A DNA stretch of 64,000 bases. Source: Citricoccus sp. K5. Its GTDB lineage: Bacteria; Actinomycetota; Actinomycetes; Actinomycetales; Micrococcaceae. Shown here one piece after another: positions 19,344 to 31,100 of this stretch. A program made the position numbers and the translations under genes. The stretch spans positions 389,147-453,146 of the forward strand of contig NZ_LR732817.1 of NCBI RefSeq assembly GCF_902506195.1, read 5' to 3'. Position 1 is the stretch's first letter, and each line of letters starts with the position of its first letter. The notes below the pieces were generated by a model. That model saw only the letters and a list, made by a program, of their open reading frames with translations. It was not told where the DNA came from and searched no databases.

Positions 19344-21014
19344 GTGGACACCTTCACCGCGACCACCGATGCCATCGGAGGCAGCGTGGCACTCTCGGCC
19401 CTCGTCGCCACCCTGCCCCTCATCACCTTCTTCGTCATGCTGCTCGGGGCCAAGGCCCGGGCGCACGTGTCCGGTGCCGCCGCGCTGGTCGTGGCCATCG
19501 CCGTCGCCGTCATCGGCTTCGGCATGCCATGGGACCTCACTCTGCTCTCGGCCACCCAGGGCGCCGTCTTCGGCCTGTTCCCCATCGTGTGGATCGTGGT
19601 CCTGGCGCTGTGGTTCTACCAGGTGACGGTCCTCAGCGGACGGTTCGAGGACATGCGCGCCATTTTCGACACGATCGGCGGTGGAGACCTGCGCATCCAG
19701 ACGATCCTCATCGCGTTCTGCTTCGGTGGTCTGCTGGAGGCGTTGGCCGGCTTCGGAGCGCCCGTGGCCATCACCGCCACCATGATCCTGGCCCTCGGCC
19801 TGAAGCCCCTGAAGACCGCCACCGTGGTGCTCATCGCGAACACCGCGCCCGTGGCCTTCGGTGCCATCGGCATCCCGATCACCACGGCCGGAGTGCTGAC
19901 GAATCTCGACCCGGCCGACATCGGCGCCGTCGTCGGACACCAGGCCCCGTTCCTGGCCCTGCTGGTCCCGTTCTTCCTGCTCGTCATCATCGACGGATTC
20001 CGTGGCCTGCGGGAGGCGTGGCCGGCTGCCCTGACCATCGGTGGCACGTTCGCCCTGGCCCAATGGTGGAGCGCCACACATTTCTCCTACGAACTGACGG
20101 ACGTCGTCGCCGCGCTGGCCGGAATGGCTGCCGCCGTCGTCCTCCTGCGATTCTGGAAGCCGAAGGGAGCCGATGCCGTGCGCGAACGCATGGGCGTGGA
20201 GAAGCCCGTCGCAACGGGGAACCTGACCCCGGTCCGCGTGTGGATGGCGGTCATGCCCTACATCCTGGTGGTAGCGGTCTTCGGCATCGCCAAGTTGTGG
20301 AAGGCCGGGGTGGACATCCCTGCCGCCCTGGCGGACACCGACGTCGCTATCCCGTGGCCCGGGCTGGACGGCCGCCTGCTCAACCCGGAGGGCGAGCCCC
20401 TCACCAACACCGTCTACACCTTCCAGTGGCTCTCCAGCCCGGGGACGCTGCTGCTGATCGCCGGTCTGATCGTCGCCGTGGCCTATGCGGTCTTCGACGC
20501 CCAGGGCAGGTTCCGGCTGTCCTTGGGGAACGCCGTGATGGAGATCGGCCGGACGTTCTGGAAGATGCGGTTCGCAGCCCTGACCATCATGACCGTGCTG
20601 TCTCTGGCCTACGTCATGAACTTCTCCGGTCAGACGATCGCCATGGGTACCTGGGTCGCCGGACTCGGTGCGGCGTTCGCCTTCTTCTCCCCGGTCCTGG
20701 GATGGATGGGCACAGCCGTGACCGGTTCGGACACCTCTGCCAATGCGTTGTTCGCCAACCTGCAGAAGACCGCGGCCCTCGAAGCGGGCTTGGACCCGCA
20801 CCTGATGACGGCGGCCAACACCTCCGGCGGCGTGGTCGGCAAGATGATCTCCCCGCAGTCGTTGGCCATCGCGGCCACCGCGGTGAGCATGGAGGGCAAG
20901 GAGTCGGCCATCTTCAAGTCCGTGATCTGGTGGTCGGTCGGTCTTCTGCTGCTGCTGTGCACCCTCGTGTTCCTGCAGTCCAATGTGCTGGCGTGGATGC
21001 TGCCCGGGGCCTGA
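19344..21014 (+). CDS. lctP: L-lactate permease (LctP/LldP family)
   Basis: A 556-residue polytopic transporter with about 12-14 hydrophobic spans, typical length for the LctP family of lactate:H+ symporters. Typical segments are FCFGGLLEALAGFGAPVAI and the C-terminal GSDTSANALFANLQ. It brings L-lactate in for the divergent lutABC enzymes. GTG 19344 is chosen because AGGAGA lies 5 bases upstream; the earlier in-frame GTG at 19287 lies inside operator 2. The GntR gene follows after 46 bases. Confidence 0.95.
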   Translation: MDTFTATTDAIGGSVALSALVATLPLITFFVMLLGAKARAHVSGAAALVVAIAVAVIGFGMPWDLTLLSATQGAVFGLFPIVWIVVLALWFYQVTVLSGRFEDMRAIFDTIGGGDLRIQTILIAFCFGGLLEALAGFGAPVAITATMILALGLKPLKTATVVLIANTAPVAFGAIGIPITTAGVLTNLDPADIGAVVGHQAPFLALLVPFFLLVIIDGFRGLREAWPAALTIGGTFALAQWWSATHFSYELTDVVAALAGMAAAVVLLRFWKPKGADAVRERMGVEKPVATGNLTPVRVWMAVMPYILVVAVFGIAKLWKAGVDIPAALADTDVAIPWPGLDGRLLNPEGEPLTNTVYTFQWLSSPGTLLLIAGLIVAVAYAVFDAQGRFRLSLGNAVMEIGRTFWKMRFAALTIMTVLSLAYVMNFSGQTIAMGTWVAGLGAAFAFFSPVLGWMGTAVTGSDTSANALFANLQKTAALEAGLDPHLMTAANTSGGVVGKMISPQSLAIAATAVSMEGKESAIFKSVIWWSVGLLLLLCTLVFLQSNVLAWMLPGA

Positions 21015-21060
21015 GTCCTAGACTGATCAGGAGTCCCGTCACCCCAGGAGAAGAACGCCC

Positions 21061-21771
21061 GTGCCCGCACCCCGCGCCTATACGGCGATCCTTGCCTGGC
21101 TTGAAGACCAACTGCGCACGGGGGCGATCAGCGTTGGAGAGAAACTCCCCGGGGAGCGCCACCTGGCCGAGCAGTTCGAGATCTCCCGGGCCTCGGTCCG
21201 TGAGGCGATCCGCGTGCTTGACGCCATGGGCCTGGTCCGATCGACCACCGGGTCCGGCCCATCGGCCGGGGCCGTGGTGATCTCCGAACCCTCGACGGCA
21301 CTCGCGTGGGCGTTGCGGATGCACATCGCCACGCAGGCTCTGCCGATCGGGGACATCGTTCAGGCGCGGTTGTTGCTGGAGACCCAATCAGCCCTGGAAT
21401 CGGAGACGCGGCCGGACTCCCCGGAACGGCGGCGGATCCTGGAGGAGGCCGCCCGGTTGCTGGACGAGATGGACGCTCCCGGATTGCCCGCTGACCGATT
21501 TCACGCCAGCGATGCCCAGTTTCACATCCTGCTGACCTCCTTGGCCGGCAATGTGGTGGTGGAGACCATGATGGCGTCCCTGCGCGAAGCCACCATCGGT
21601 TACGTCCAGGAGACCGTGTCCGGGCTCGAGCGCTGGCCGGAGGTCAGCTGTACCCTCCAGGATCAGCACCGCGGGATCCTGCGGGCCGTCCAGGAGCGGC
21701 GCGGAGAAGATGCAGCGGAGGCGTTACGCCACCACATCACCTGGTTCTACGGGTTGAGCGATCACCGCTGA
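21061..21771 (+). CDS. GntR-family (FadR subgroup) lactate-locus regulator
   Basis: A 236-residue repressor-type protein: N-terminal winged helix (about 5-70, with GERHLAEQFEISRASVREAIRVL) and an all-helical FCD ligand domain (about 90-225) with Asp and His residues (HASDAQFH, HRGILRAV, LRHHITWF) that usually hold a metal and a carboxylate effector. By position and operator type it is an LldR-like L-lactate sensor for lutABC and lctP. GTG start with AGGAGAAG upstream; TAGACT at 21018 could give a minor internal promoter. Confidence 0.9.
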   Translation: MPAPRAYTAILAWLEDQLRTGAISVGEKLPGERHLAEQFEISRASVREAIRVLDAMGLVRSTTGSGPSAGAVVISEPSTALAWALRMHIATQALPIGDIVQARLLLETQSALESETRPDSPERRRILEEAARLLDEMDAPGLPADRFHASDAQFHILLTSLAGNVVVETMMASLREATIGYVQETVSGLERWPEVSCTLQDQHRGILRAVQERRGEDAAEALRHHITWFYGLSDHR

Positions 21772-21833
21772 GGGGCTGGGGTGCCTCGGTGTCCCCTCCG
21801 GTTCATCCCCACCGCGGCGCCGCTTCACCGGCC

Positions 21834-21839
21834 TACACT
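21834..21839 (+). promoter_or_regulatory. Candidate -10 box of purH
   Basis: TACACT lies about 80 bases before the purH start, in the 147-base gap after the GntR gene. No convincing -35 was seen. Confidence 0.35.
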
Positions 21840-21918
21840 GGTTCCGGCGTCGGGCCGCACGATCAACGCGCCCGGCCGGCGTCGTCCCCGCCCCGACCTG
21901 ATCCCAGGAGTTCCCGAC

Positions 21919-23622
21919 GTGACCATCCAGCTCGACCGCGTCCCGCTCAAGCGGGCCTTGATTTCCGTCTACGACAAGACCGGTCTGGAGGAACTGGCCG
22001 CCGGGCTCCACGCGGCCGGCGTGCAGATCGTCTCCACGGGCTCCACGGCCCAGCGGATCGCAGGCGCCGGCGTGCCCGTCACCGAGGTGTCCGAGGTGAC
22101 CGGGTTCCAGGAGTGCCTGGACGGCCGAGTCAAGACCCTCCACCCGATGGTCCACGCCGGCATCCTCGCCGATCGCCGCCGCGAGGACCATGTGGCCCAG
22201 CTCGAACAGATGGACGTCCAGCCCTTCGACCTGGTCGTGGTGAACCTCTACCCCTTCGTGGACACGGTCCGCTCCGGTGCCGGCCAGGACGAGGTCGTCG
22301 AGCAGATCGACATCGGCGGTCCCTCCATGGTGCGGGCCGCGGCCAAGAACCACCCCTCTGTGGCCGTCGTCGTGGACCCGGCGAAGTATGGCGACGTGGT
22401 CTCGGCCGCCCGGCAGGGCGGCTTCGAGCTGACGGCACGACGCCGGCTCGCGGCCCTGGCCTTCGCGCACACCGCCGCGTATGACAACGCGGTGGCGGCC
22501 TGGACCGCTGCCCAGTTCGAGGACGACGATGACACCGCGGAGGTCAGCCTCTTCCCGCCCTACGCCGGGGTGACCCTGCAGCGCGCCGAGACGCTGCGCT
22601 ACGGGGAGAACCCGCACCAGCAGGCTGCCCTCTACGTGGAGGACGGGGCCGCCCCGGGCATCGCACAGGCTGAACTCCTGCACGGCAAGGCCATGAGTTA
22701 CAACAACTATGCGGATGCTGACGCTGCCCTGCGTGCGGCCTACGACTTCGACCAGCCGGCCGTGGCCATCGTCAAGCACGCCAATCCCTGCGGCGTCGGC
22801 GTCGCCGCCGAATCCGGGGAGGATGCGATCGCCGAGGCCCACCGCAAGGCCCACGAGTGCGACCCGGTCTCCGCCTTCGGTGGAGTGATCGCCGCCAACC
22901 GCGAGGTCACCGCCGGCATGGCGAACACCGTCCAGGGCATCTTCACGGAGGTCGTCATCGCGCCGTCCTTCTCCGCCGAGGCCCTGGAGATCCTCTCGGC
23001 CAAGAAGAACATCCGCCTGCTGCGCCTGCCGGAGGGCTTCGCCCGGGCCTCCGGACGGGAGAGCATCGAGTACAAGCAGGTCTCGGGCGGGATGCTGCTG
23101 CAGGCCCGGGACGCGGTGGACGCCGCCGGTGACAATCCCGAGACCTGGACCCTGGCCGCCGGCCCGGCCGCCGATCCGGAGACCCTGACGGATCTTGCCT
23201 TCGCGTGGCGAGCCGTGCGCGCGCCGAAGTCCAATGCCGTGCTGCTGGCCAGCGGCGGGGCGACGGTCGGTATCGGCATGGGCCAGGTCAACCGCCTGGA
23301 CTCCTGCCGCCTGGCCGTGGAACGGGCCAACACCCTGGGGGCCGCGTCCACGGGTGCTCAGGAGATCACCGCCGAGATCACGACGGCGGGTGGCGCGGAG
23401 AACGTGAGCGGCACCGGTGCTCCGGAGCGGGCACGCGGGGCCGTCGCGGCCTCTGACGCCTTCTTCCCCTTCGCCGACGGCCTGCAGATCCTCATCGACG
23501 CCGGCGTGCGCGCCGTCGTGCAGCCGGGTGGCTCCGTCCGTGACGAGGACGTCATCGCCGCTGCCGAGGCCGCCGGCGTCACCATGTACTTCACCGGTGC
23601 CCGCCACTTCTTCCATGGTTGA
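21919..23622 (+). CDS. purH: AICAR formyltransferase / IMP cyclohydrolase
   Basis: A 567-residue bifunctional enzyme for the last two steps of purine synthesis. The N-terminal MGS-like cyclohydrolase domain begins with [19 protein letters not shown] (residues about 9-27) and shows DGRVKTLHP. The AICAR formyltransferase domain carries [21 protein letters not shown] and the C-terminal [15 protein letters not shown] 21919 has AGGAG 8 bases upstream; the open frame upstream of it is not conserved. It uses 10-formyl-THF, linking it to folD and purU in the same window. Confidence 0.97.
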   Translation: MTIQLDRVPLKRALISVYDKTGLEELAAGLHAAGVQIVSTGSTAQRIAGAGVPVTEVSEVTGFQECLDGRVKTLHPMVHAGILADRRREDHVAQLEQMDVQPFDLVVVNLYPFVDTVRSGAGQDEVVEQIDIGGPSMVRAAAKNHPSVAVVVDPAKYGDVVSAARQGGFELTARRRLAALAFAHTAAYDNAVAAWTAAQFEDDDDTAEVSLFPPYAGVTLQRAETLRYGENPHQQAALYVEDGAAPGIAQAELLHGKAMSYNNYADADAALRAAYDFDQPAVAIVKHANPCGVGVAAESGEDAIAEAHRKAHECDPVSAFGGVIAANREVTAGMANTVQGIFTEVVIAPSFSAEALEILSAKKNIRLLRLPEGFARASGRESIEYKQVSGGMLLQARDAVDAAGDNPETWTLAAGPAADPETLTDLAFAWRAVRAPKSNAVLLASGGATVGIGMGQVNRLDSCRLAVERANTLGAASTGAQEITAEITTAGGAENVSGTGAPERARGAVAASDAFFPFADGLQILIDAGVRAVVQPGGSVRDEDVIAAAEAAGVTMYFTGARHFFHG

Positions 23623-23634
23623 GCCGGTGAGGTG

Positions 23635-24996
23635 ATGACCCCGAAGGGCCAGCCAGGGCCGGAGACACAGATCAGCGGTGATCTGCGCCGGGGTGACGTC
23701 GAGGCGGCCACGGACAGACTGCGTCGGATGCCTCCGGCCCAGGTGCGGAGTGTCCTCGGCCGGTCCGGGCCCGGGGACGTTGCGGTGATCTTTCGGCTCC
23801 TGGAGAAGAACGTCGCCGTGGAGGTCTTCACCTCCCTTGAACCACGTCAGCAGTCTCAGTTGATCAGAGCTCTGCAGGACGAGGACGTCCAGATCATGTT
23901 TGCGCATCTGCAGGCCTCTGGTCAGGCACGGCTACTCGATGAGGTGCCCGCCGAGGTGGCCCAACGGCTGTTGGGCACCCTCAACAGTGGGCAACGTGAG
24001 GACGCGGGCAGGATTCTGGGGTATCCGCCTGGATCCGTCGGCCGCAGGATGGGCCCCGTCCTCATCGAGATGCGTCCTGATATGACCGCCGGGGAGGCGT
24101 TGAAGTCTCTCCGCCAGTCCGAAGTGCCCGGACAACGGTTGCGCCGCCTGGTGATCCTGCCGGTGGTCGGCAGGGGGCACCGGCTGTTGGGGATGGTGGA
24201 ATTGACGGTCCTGGCCAGTGCTCATGAGCAGGCACGGGTCGCCGATCTGATGACGACGGACGTCGACTCCGTCGCGGCGACAGAGGACGATGAGACCGCG
24301 GCCCGCCGGCTCTCCGCTGAGGACCTCCTGGCACTACCCGTGATCGACGTGGCATCGAGACTCGTCGGGGTCCTCACCCTGGCGGACGCGAGCCGGATCC
24401 TGGCTGAGGAGGAGACGGAGGACGCCGCACGGTCTGGTGGGTCGGAACCGTTGGCCCAGCCCTATCTGAGTACTTCCGTGGGCAGACTGGTCCGTTCGCG
24501 GATGGTGTGGCTCCTGGTCCTGGCCGTGGGTGCGACCCTCACCGTGCAGGTGTTGGAGGTCTTTGAGTCGACGCTCGAGGAGATGGTGGTCCTCTCCGTC
24601 TTCGTGCCTCTGCTCATCGGCACCGGCGGCAACACCGGAAACCAGGCGGCCACCACCGTGACCCGCGCCCTGGCCCTTGGCGACGTCCGGTCCGGAGACG
24701 CCCTGCGGGTGGTGCGCCGAGAATTCGCGGTGGGACTGGGCCTGGGGGCCCTGCTGGGAACGATCGGCCTGGTGGTTGCCGGTCTCGTGTATGCCTGGCC
24801 CATCGGGGTCGTCATCGGGCTGACACTGCTGTCCATCTGCACCTTGGCCGCTTCAGTGGGATCACTGATGCCCATCATCGCGCGGCGGATCGGAGTGGAC
24901 CCGGCCGTCTTCTCTAACCCGTTCATCTCCACGGTGGTGGATGCCCTGGGTCTGATCGTCTACTTCCTGATCGCCCGGGCCGTCCTGGGGATCTGA
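23635..24996 (+). CDS. mgtE: Magnesium transporter MgtE
   Basis: 453 residues with the full MgtE layout: cytoplasmic superhelical N-domain (about 15-135), paired CBS domains (about 145-270) that sense Mg, and a five-span membrane domain (about 300-453) with [25 protein letters not shown] lining the pore. It imports Mg2+ and closes when internal Mg is high. It starts 12 bases after purH (ATG 23635, with a GTG directly before it), so it is probably in the same transcript. Codon use is slightly less GC-rich than purH. Confidence 0.95.
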   Translation: MTPKGQPGPETQISGDLRRGDVEAATDRLRRMPPAQVRSVLGRSGPGDVAVIFRLLEKNVAVEVFTSLEPRQQSQLIRALQDEDVQIMFAHLQASGQARLLDEVPAEVAQRLLGTLNSGQREDAGRILGYPPGSVGRRMGPVLIEMRPDMTAGEALKSLRQSEVPGQRLRRLVILPVVGRGHRLLGMVELTVLASAHEQARVADLMTTDVDSVAATEDDETAARRLSAEDLLALPVIDVASRLVGVLTLADASRILAEEETEDAARSGGSEPLAQPYLSTSVGRLVRSRMVWLLVLAVGATLTVQVLEVFESTLEEMVVLSVFVPLLIGTGGNTGNQAATTVTRALALGDVRSGDALRVVRREFAVGLGLGALLGTIGLVVAGLVYAWPIGVVIGLTLLSICTLAASVGSLMPIIARRIGVDPAVFSNPFISTVVDALGLIVYFLIARAVLGI

Positions 24997-25038
24997 GTGG
25001 CACCCGGTCACGTGAGGTGGCCGCGCCCGCCATTCCGG

Positions 25039-27357
<2,319 letters not shown>

Positions 27358-27372
27358 CCAGTCGCAACTGGC

Positions 27373-27429
27373 GGTCGAGAACGCCCCGTTTCCCCGGAGA
27401 GAATCCGGGGAAACGGGGCGTTCTCGACC
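27373..27429. terminator. Perfect 25-bp stem hairpin between icd and the permease
   Basis: Two 25-base arms (27373-27397 and 27405-27429) are exact reverse complements with a 7-base loop. It lies between two convergent genes, so it can terminate both. Stems of typical bacterial terminators are 7-15 bp, so this is unusually long and perfect. There is no strong T-run on either side. Confidence 0.85.
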
Positions 27430-27459
27430 TACAGATCCAGACGGCAGGCGACGGGGCCG

Positions 27460-28974
27460 TCACCGTCCCGGCGGCCGCGGCGGCAGATCCTCGTCCCGGC
27501 CGATCAGGACGTCCCCGACCGGGGCTCCCTGCTTCCGGTTGCTGGCCTTGTTGAGGAAGTACGTGAGCACCCACAGCGCGATGCCGAGGACCATCAGTCC
27601 GCCGGCGATCTGGTAGACGATGGGATCTCGGTCCACCCAGGGACCGGCCAGGAACAGGGAGAAGAGGCCCGCGAGGTAGGGCAGCACGGTGGGAGAGTTG
27701 AAGGCTCTCTTCGAGTACGAGCCCGATTCCGGGTCCGCGCCCCTCCGGCGCCGCAGCACGATGCAGGCCACGTTCACCACGGTGAAGACGCAGAGCAGCA
27801 ACAGGGCGGTGGTGCTGGAGAGATTGGTGACGATGTTGCTCTCGGGGTCACTGGCGACGTACCAGATGAGGAACAGGGCAAGGATGGTGGTGAAGATGAT
27901 CGCGACCCAGGGGGTGCGGCGAACCTTCAGCACCTTGCCCAGCGGCCGCGGCAACACGTTCTGCTTGGCCATGCCGTAGACCAGCCGACTGGCCATCAGC
28001 ATGTTGATCAGGGCGGTGTTGGCTACGGCGAACACGGCCAGGAAGGGGAAGATCCGGTCCACGGGGAAGCCCGGGGAGCCCTGCTTCACCACTTCCAGCA
28101 AGGCCTCACCTTCGGCCTCGCCGATCCTGGACAGCTCCGTCGGGGACAGCACGGCCACGGCGGAGACAGCCACCAGCATGTAGAAGAGCACGGCGATGCC
28201 CAGGCCGGTCAGCATGGTCCGGGGGAAGATGCGGACGGGGTCCTTGGTCTCCTCGACCATGTTCACCGAGTCCTCGAAGCCCACCATGGCGAAGAAGGCG
28301 ATGGAGGTGGCGGCGGTGACGGCGAGGAAGAGCCCCTTGTCATTGTTGTCCTGGAACACGAAGATCTGGCTCAGGTCAGAGCCGCCCTGGGCCATCGCGA
28401 AGAAGCCCACCCCGATCACGATGCACAGGGCCGTCATCTCCACCAGCGTCAGGACAACGTTGAATTTGATGCTCTCGCCCACCCCGCGCAGGTTGATCAA
28501 CGCCAGCAGCACCATGAAGCCCAGGGCCACGCCCATCACCGCTCCGGGGCTGGCCTCTCCCATCCAGCCGTTGACCTCCAGCCCGCCGAAGAAGTTCTGC
28601 GCCAGCACGTTGGCCGAGGTGGAGGCACTGGTGATGCCGGAGCACACCACGGCGAAGGCCACCAGGAACGTGACGAAGTGGATGCCGAAGGCCTTGTGCG
28701 TATAGAGCGCGGCCCCGGCGGCCTGCGGATAGTGGGTGACCAGTTCCAGGTAGGAGAAGGCGGTCATCGTGGCCACGGCGAAGGCCAGCAGGAACGGCAG
28801 CCACAGGATGCCGCCGACCATGCCGGCCATCTCTCCGGTGACCGCGTAGATCCCGGCACCCAGCACGTCGCCGACGATGAACAGCAACAACAGTTTGGGG
28901 CCGAGGACTCGTTTGAGTTCGCCCTCGCCCTCCTCAGGAGGGGCGCTGGGGACGTCCGGCGTGGTGGTGCTCAT
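27460..28974 (-). CDS. APC-superfamily amino-acid permease
   Basis: A 504-residue, 12-span amino acid/polyamine/organocation transporter. LLFIVGDVLGAGIYAVTGEMAG (TM1 with the unwound GAG substrate site) and FFAMVGFEDSVNMVEETKDP (TM6 and following loop) are characteristic. The substrate cannot be told. ATG 28974 has GGAGG 5 bases upstream and is preferred to ATGs at 28989 and 28995. The next gene upstream is a glutaminase read in the same direction after 81 bases, hinting at glutamine/glutamate-linked transport. Confidence 0.9.
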   Translation of the reverse strand: MSTTTPDVPSAPPEEGEGELKRVLGPKLLLLFIVGDVLGAGIYAVTGEMAGMVGGILWLPFLLAFAVATMTAFSYLELVTHYPQAAGAALYTHKAFGIHFVTFLVAFAVVCSGITSASTSANVLAQNFFGGLEVNGWMGEASPGAVMGVALGFMVLLALINLRGVGESIKFNVVLTLVEMTALCIVIGVGFFAMAQGGSDLSQIFVFQDNNDKGLFLAVTAATSIAFFAMVGFEDSVNMVEETKDPVRIFPRTMLTGLGIAVLFYMLVAVSAVAVLSPTELSRIGEAEGEALLEVVKQGSPGFPVDRIFPFLAVFAVANTALINMLMASRLVYGMAKQNVLPRPLGKVLKVRRTPWVAIIFTTILALFLIWYVASDPESNIVTNLSSTTALLLLCVFTVVNVACIVLRRRRGADPESGSYSKRAFNSPTVLPYLAGLFSLFLAGPWVDRDPIVYQIAGGLMVLGIALWVLTYFLNKASNRKQGAPVGDVLIGRDEDLPPRPPGR

Positions 28975-29055
28975 GGCTGCCTCCGACATCTGCACAGGTC
29001 ACACGGGTGTTCGCAGTGTGGCCCGCTCGGGATGCGGGGGTCAATGATTCACCGG

Positions 29056-31074
29056 TCACTCGAAGCGCGCGCCGGACTCCCTGCTCATCTGCTCCACGGA
29101 GGTGTAGGCGTCCCGTGCCAGGGCAGACCACAGCTTGATGGCCAGTTGCGGATCGGACTCCTCGAGGGCGGAGATCACCTGGGCGGTGAGCACCCGGGTG
29201 GTCACCGGACCCATGGCGCGCACCGTGGTGAGCTGCCGGCCGGCCTGGCCGAGGGCGATCTCGCCGAAGATCATGCCGGGGGAGAGGTAGGCCTGCCGGT
29301 AGCGCCGGCCGCCGGAGCCCTGGCTGGTGAGCTCGACCTGCCCCGCCGTGATGAAGTAGATCCCGCCAAACGGCTGCCCCGCCCGGCGGATGACCTGCCC
29401 GGCCCGGTAATTGCGGGTCTCCATGAACGCGGACAGGGTGAGGGCGTCCTCTTCGTTGAGCATCTCCAGGAGGGGGGACCGCGTCGGCTCCTGGTCGCCG
29501 GTGGGCACCAGGTCGGGCGCATGGCGGGCCAGCATCCGCTGTTCGATCCACTCGAGGGCGAGGGACCGGGAGAGGAACAACCGGAATTCGGGCTCGACGG
29601 CGGCGTCCACCGTGCCGTCCCCGTCCAGGTCGGCGGGGGCCAGATCAGAGACGGCTGCATCAGAGGTGAAGCTGTCGACCGCGCCTCCGCCGGCGTTCCC
29701 GCCGGATGTTCCGGTTCCGCCGGCCGTGGACGCGGCAGGCGTGGACCAGGTGGTGGTCTCCGGCATCGGGTCCGGCAGGGCCCCGTCTTCCGTGTCCGCC
29801 GCGTAGTCCAGCAGGGACTGGGTGAGTGCGGTGTCGTCGTCCACGAGGATCAGATCGCGGCGGTCCTCCAGGAAGTTGCGCACCACATGGGTGAGCATCC
29901 GGGCCGCTGCCCTACCGAAGTCATCCACCTTGCGAACGTCCACCACGAGGGTGCGGACGGAGGCTGGCAGACCGACGGCGGCCCGGGCCAAGGTCTCGGC
30001 CTCGGCGAAGCCGATGTCACCGCCGATCTCGATGATGCGGCATTCCGGTCCGTGCACCTCGAGGGCCTGCAGGGCCTCGACGCTGCGGGGGACGCTGGAG
30101 GGCGCCTCGGACAGGTCATACCGGGCCCGGATGGTGGAGCGGCCCAGGGGCGGGACATCGCCGTAGTGCAGGCCGAAATCGGTGGCGATCTGTCTGATGG
30201 CCATGCCGCCGCGCACGGACATCCCGTGTTCGTCCAGGGGCGGGGAGAAGACCCCGACGCCCATCTGTCCGGGCACCACTACGAGTACCCCGCCGCCGAC
30301 CCCGGACTTCGCCGGCAGGCCGACCTCGATGGCCCAGGTGCCGGCGTCGTCATACATCCCGCACGTGGACATGACGGAGAGCACCCAGCGGACCACCTGC
30401 GGGGAGAAGATGCGTTCACCGGTGGCCGGGTTCACGCCCTGGTTCGCCAGGGTCGCGGCCATCATGGACAGGTCCTTGGCGGTGACCAGGATGGAGCACT
30501 GGCGGAAGTAGTCCTGCAAGGAGGGTTCGGGGTCGGACTCGAGGATCCCGAACGAACGCAGCAGCCAGGCCAGGGCCCGGTTGCGGTGGCCGGTCTTGTC
30601 CTCGGCCTTGAAGACGGGCTCCGAGACCTTCAGGTCCCGCCCGGCGGCGTCCGAGAAGGTGTTCACGATCCGTCCGATGCGGTCACGCCCGCCCCTCCCC
30701 TTGATGAGCGAGGTCGTGGTGATGGCCCCGGCATTGATCATGGGGTTGTCCGGGCGGCCGGTGCCCGCCTGCAGGGAGATCTCGTTGAACGGGTCGCCGG
30801 AGGGCTCCACGTCGATCTTCTCGTGCACCTTGTCCGGGCCGAGGTCCTCCAGGGCCATGCCGTAGGTGAAGGCCTTGGAGATCGATTGGAGGGAGAACGG
30901 ATGCTCCGCGTCCCCGGAGGCGTAACAATGACCCTCGACGGTGGTCAGGGCCAGACCGAACAGGCTCCGGTCCATGGCGGCGGCCGAGGGCACGGCCTGG
31001 TAGGTGGTGCCCTCGTCCACGGGGCGGATCTGGTCGACCAACCGGTCAAGGTAGTCCTGCACGGGGGATCTCAT
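29056..31074 (-). CDS. glsA: Glutaminase with STAS and cyclic-nucleotide-binding domains
   Basis: 672 residues. Glutaminase domain about 20-310 with the Ser64-x-x-Lys67 catalytic pair (QSISK); STAS domain about 330-425; a disordered Gly/Thr/Ser linker about 430-495; cNMP-binding domain about 535-655 (PFGGIYFITAGQVEL, GMIFGEIAL). It hydrolyses glutamine to glutamate and ammonia. The added domains suggest control by a nucleotide ligand or partner. The phosphate-binding loop has the FGEIAL start but lacks the usual R-x-A, so cAMP binding is uncertain. The linker holds a calcium-loop-like DLDGDGTVDA. Leaderless start is likely (TAGGCT 7 bases before the ATG). Confidence 0.92.
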   Translation of the reverse strand: MRSPVQDYLDRLVDQIRPVDEGTTYQAVPSAAAMDRSLFGLALTTVEGHCYASGDAEHPFSLQSISKAFTYGMALEDLGPDKVHEKIDVEPSGDPFNEISLQAGTGRPDNPMINAGAITTTSLIKGRGGRDRIGRIVNTFSDAAGRDLKVSEPVFKAEDKTGHRNRALAWLLRSFGILESDPEPSLQDYFRQCSILVTAKDLSMMAATLANQGVNPATGERIFSPQVVRWVLSVMSTCGMYDDAGTWAIEVGLPAKSGVGGGVLVVVPGQMGVGVFSPPLDEHGMSVRGGMAIRQIATDFGLHYGDVPPLGRSTIRARYDLSEAPSSVPRSVEALQALEVHGPECRIIEIGGDIGFAEAETLARAAVGLPASVRTLVVDVRKVDDFGRAAARMLTHVVRNFLEDRRDLILVDDDTALTQSLLDYAADTEDGALPDPMPETTTWSTPAASTAGGTGTSGGNAGGGAVDSFTSDAAVSDLAPADLDGDGTVDAAVEPEFRLFLSRSLALEWIEQRMLARHAPDLVPTGDQEPTRSPLLEMLNEEDALTLSAFMETRNYRAGQVIRRAGQPFGGIYFITAGQVELTSQGSGGRRYRQAYLSPGMIFGEIALGQAGRQLTTVRAMGPVTTRVLTAQVISALEESDPQLAIKLWSALARDAYTSVEQMSRESGARFE

Positions 31075-31081
31075 GACCCCC

Positions 31082-31087
31082 AGCCTA
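31082..31087 (-). promoter_or_regulatory. -10-like box of glsA (leaderless spacing)
   Basis: TAGGCT on the minus strand lies exactly 7 bases before ATG 31074, just after the end of the upstream dehydrogenase gene. Confidence 0.5.
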
Positions 31088-31100
31088 AGGGGCCTGGCGG

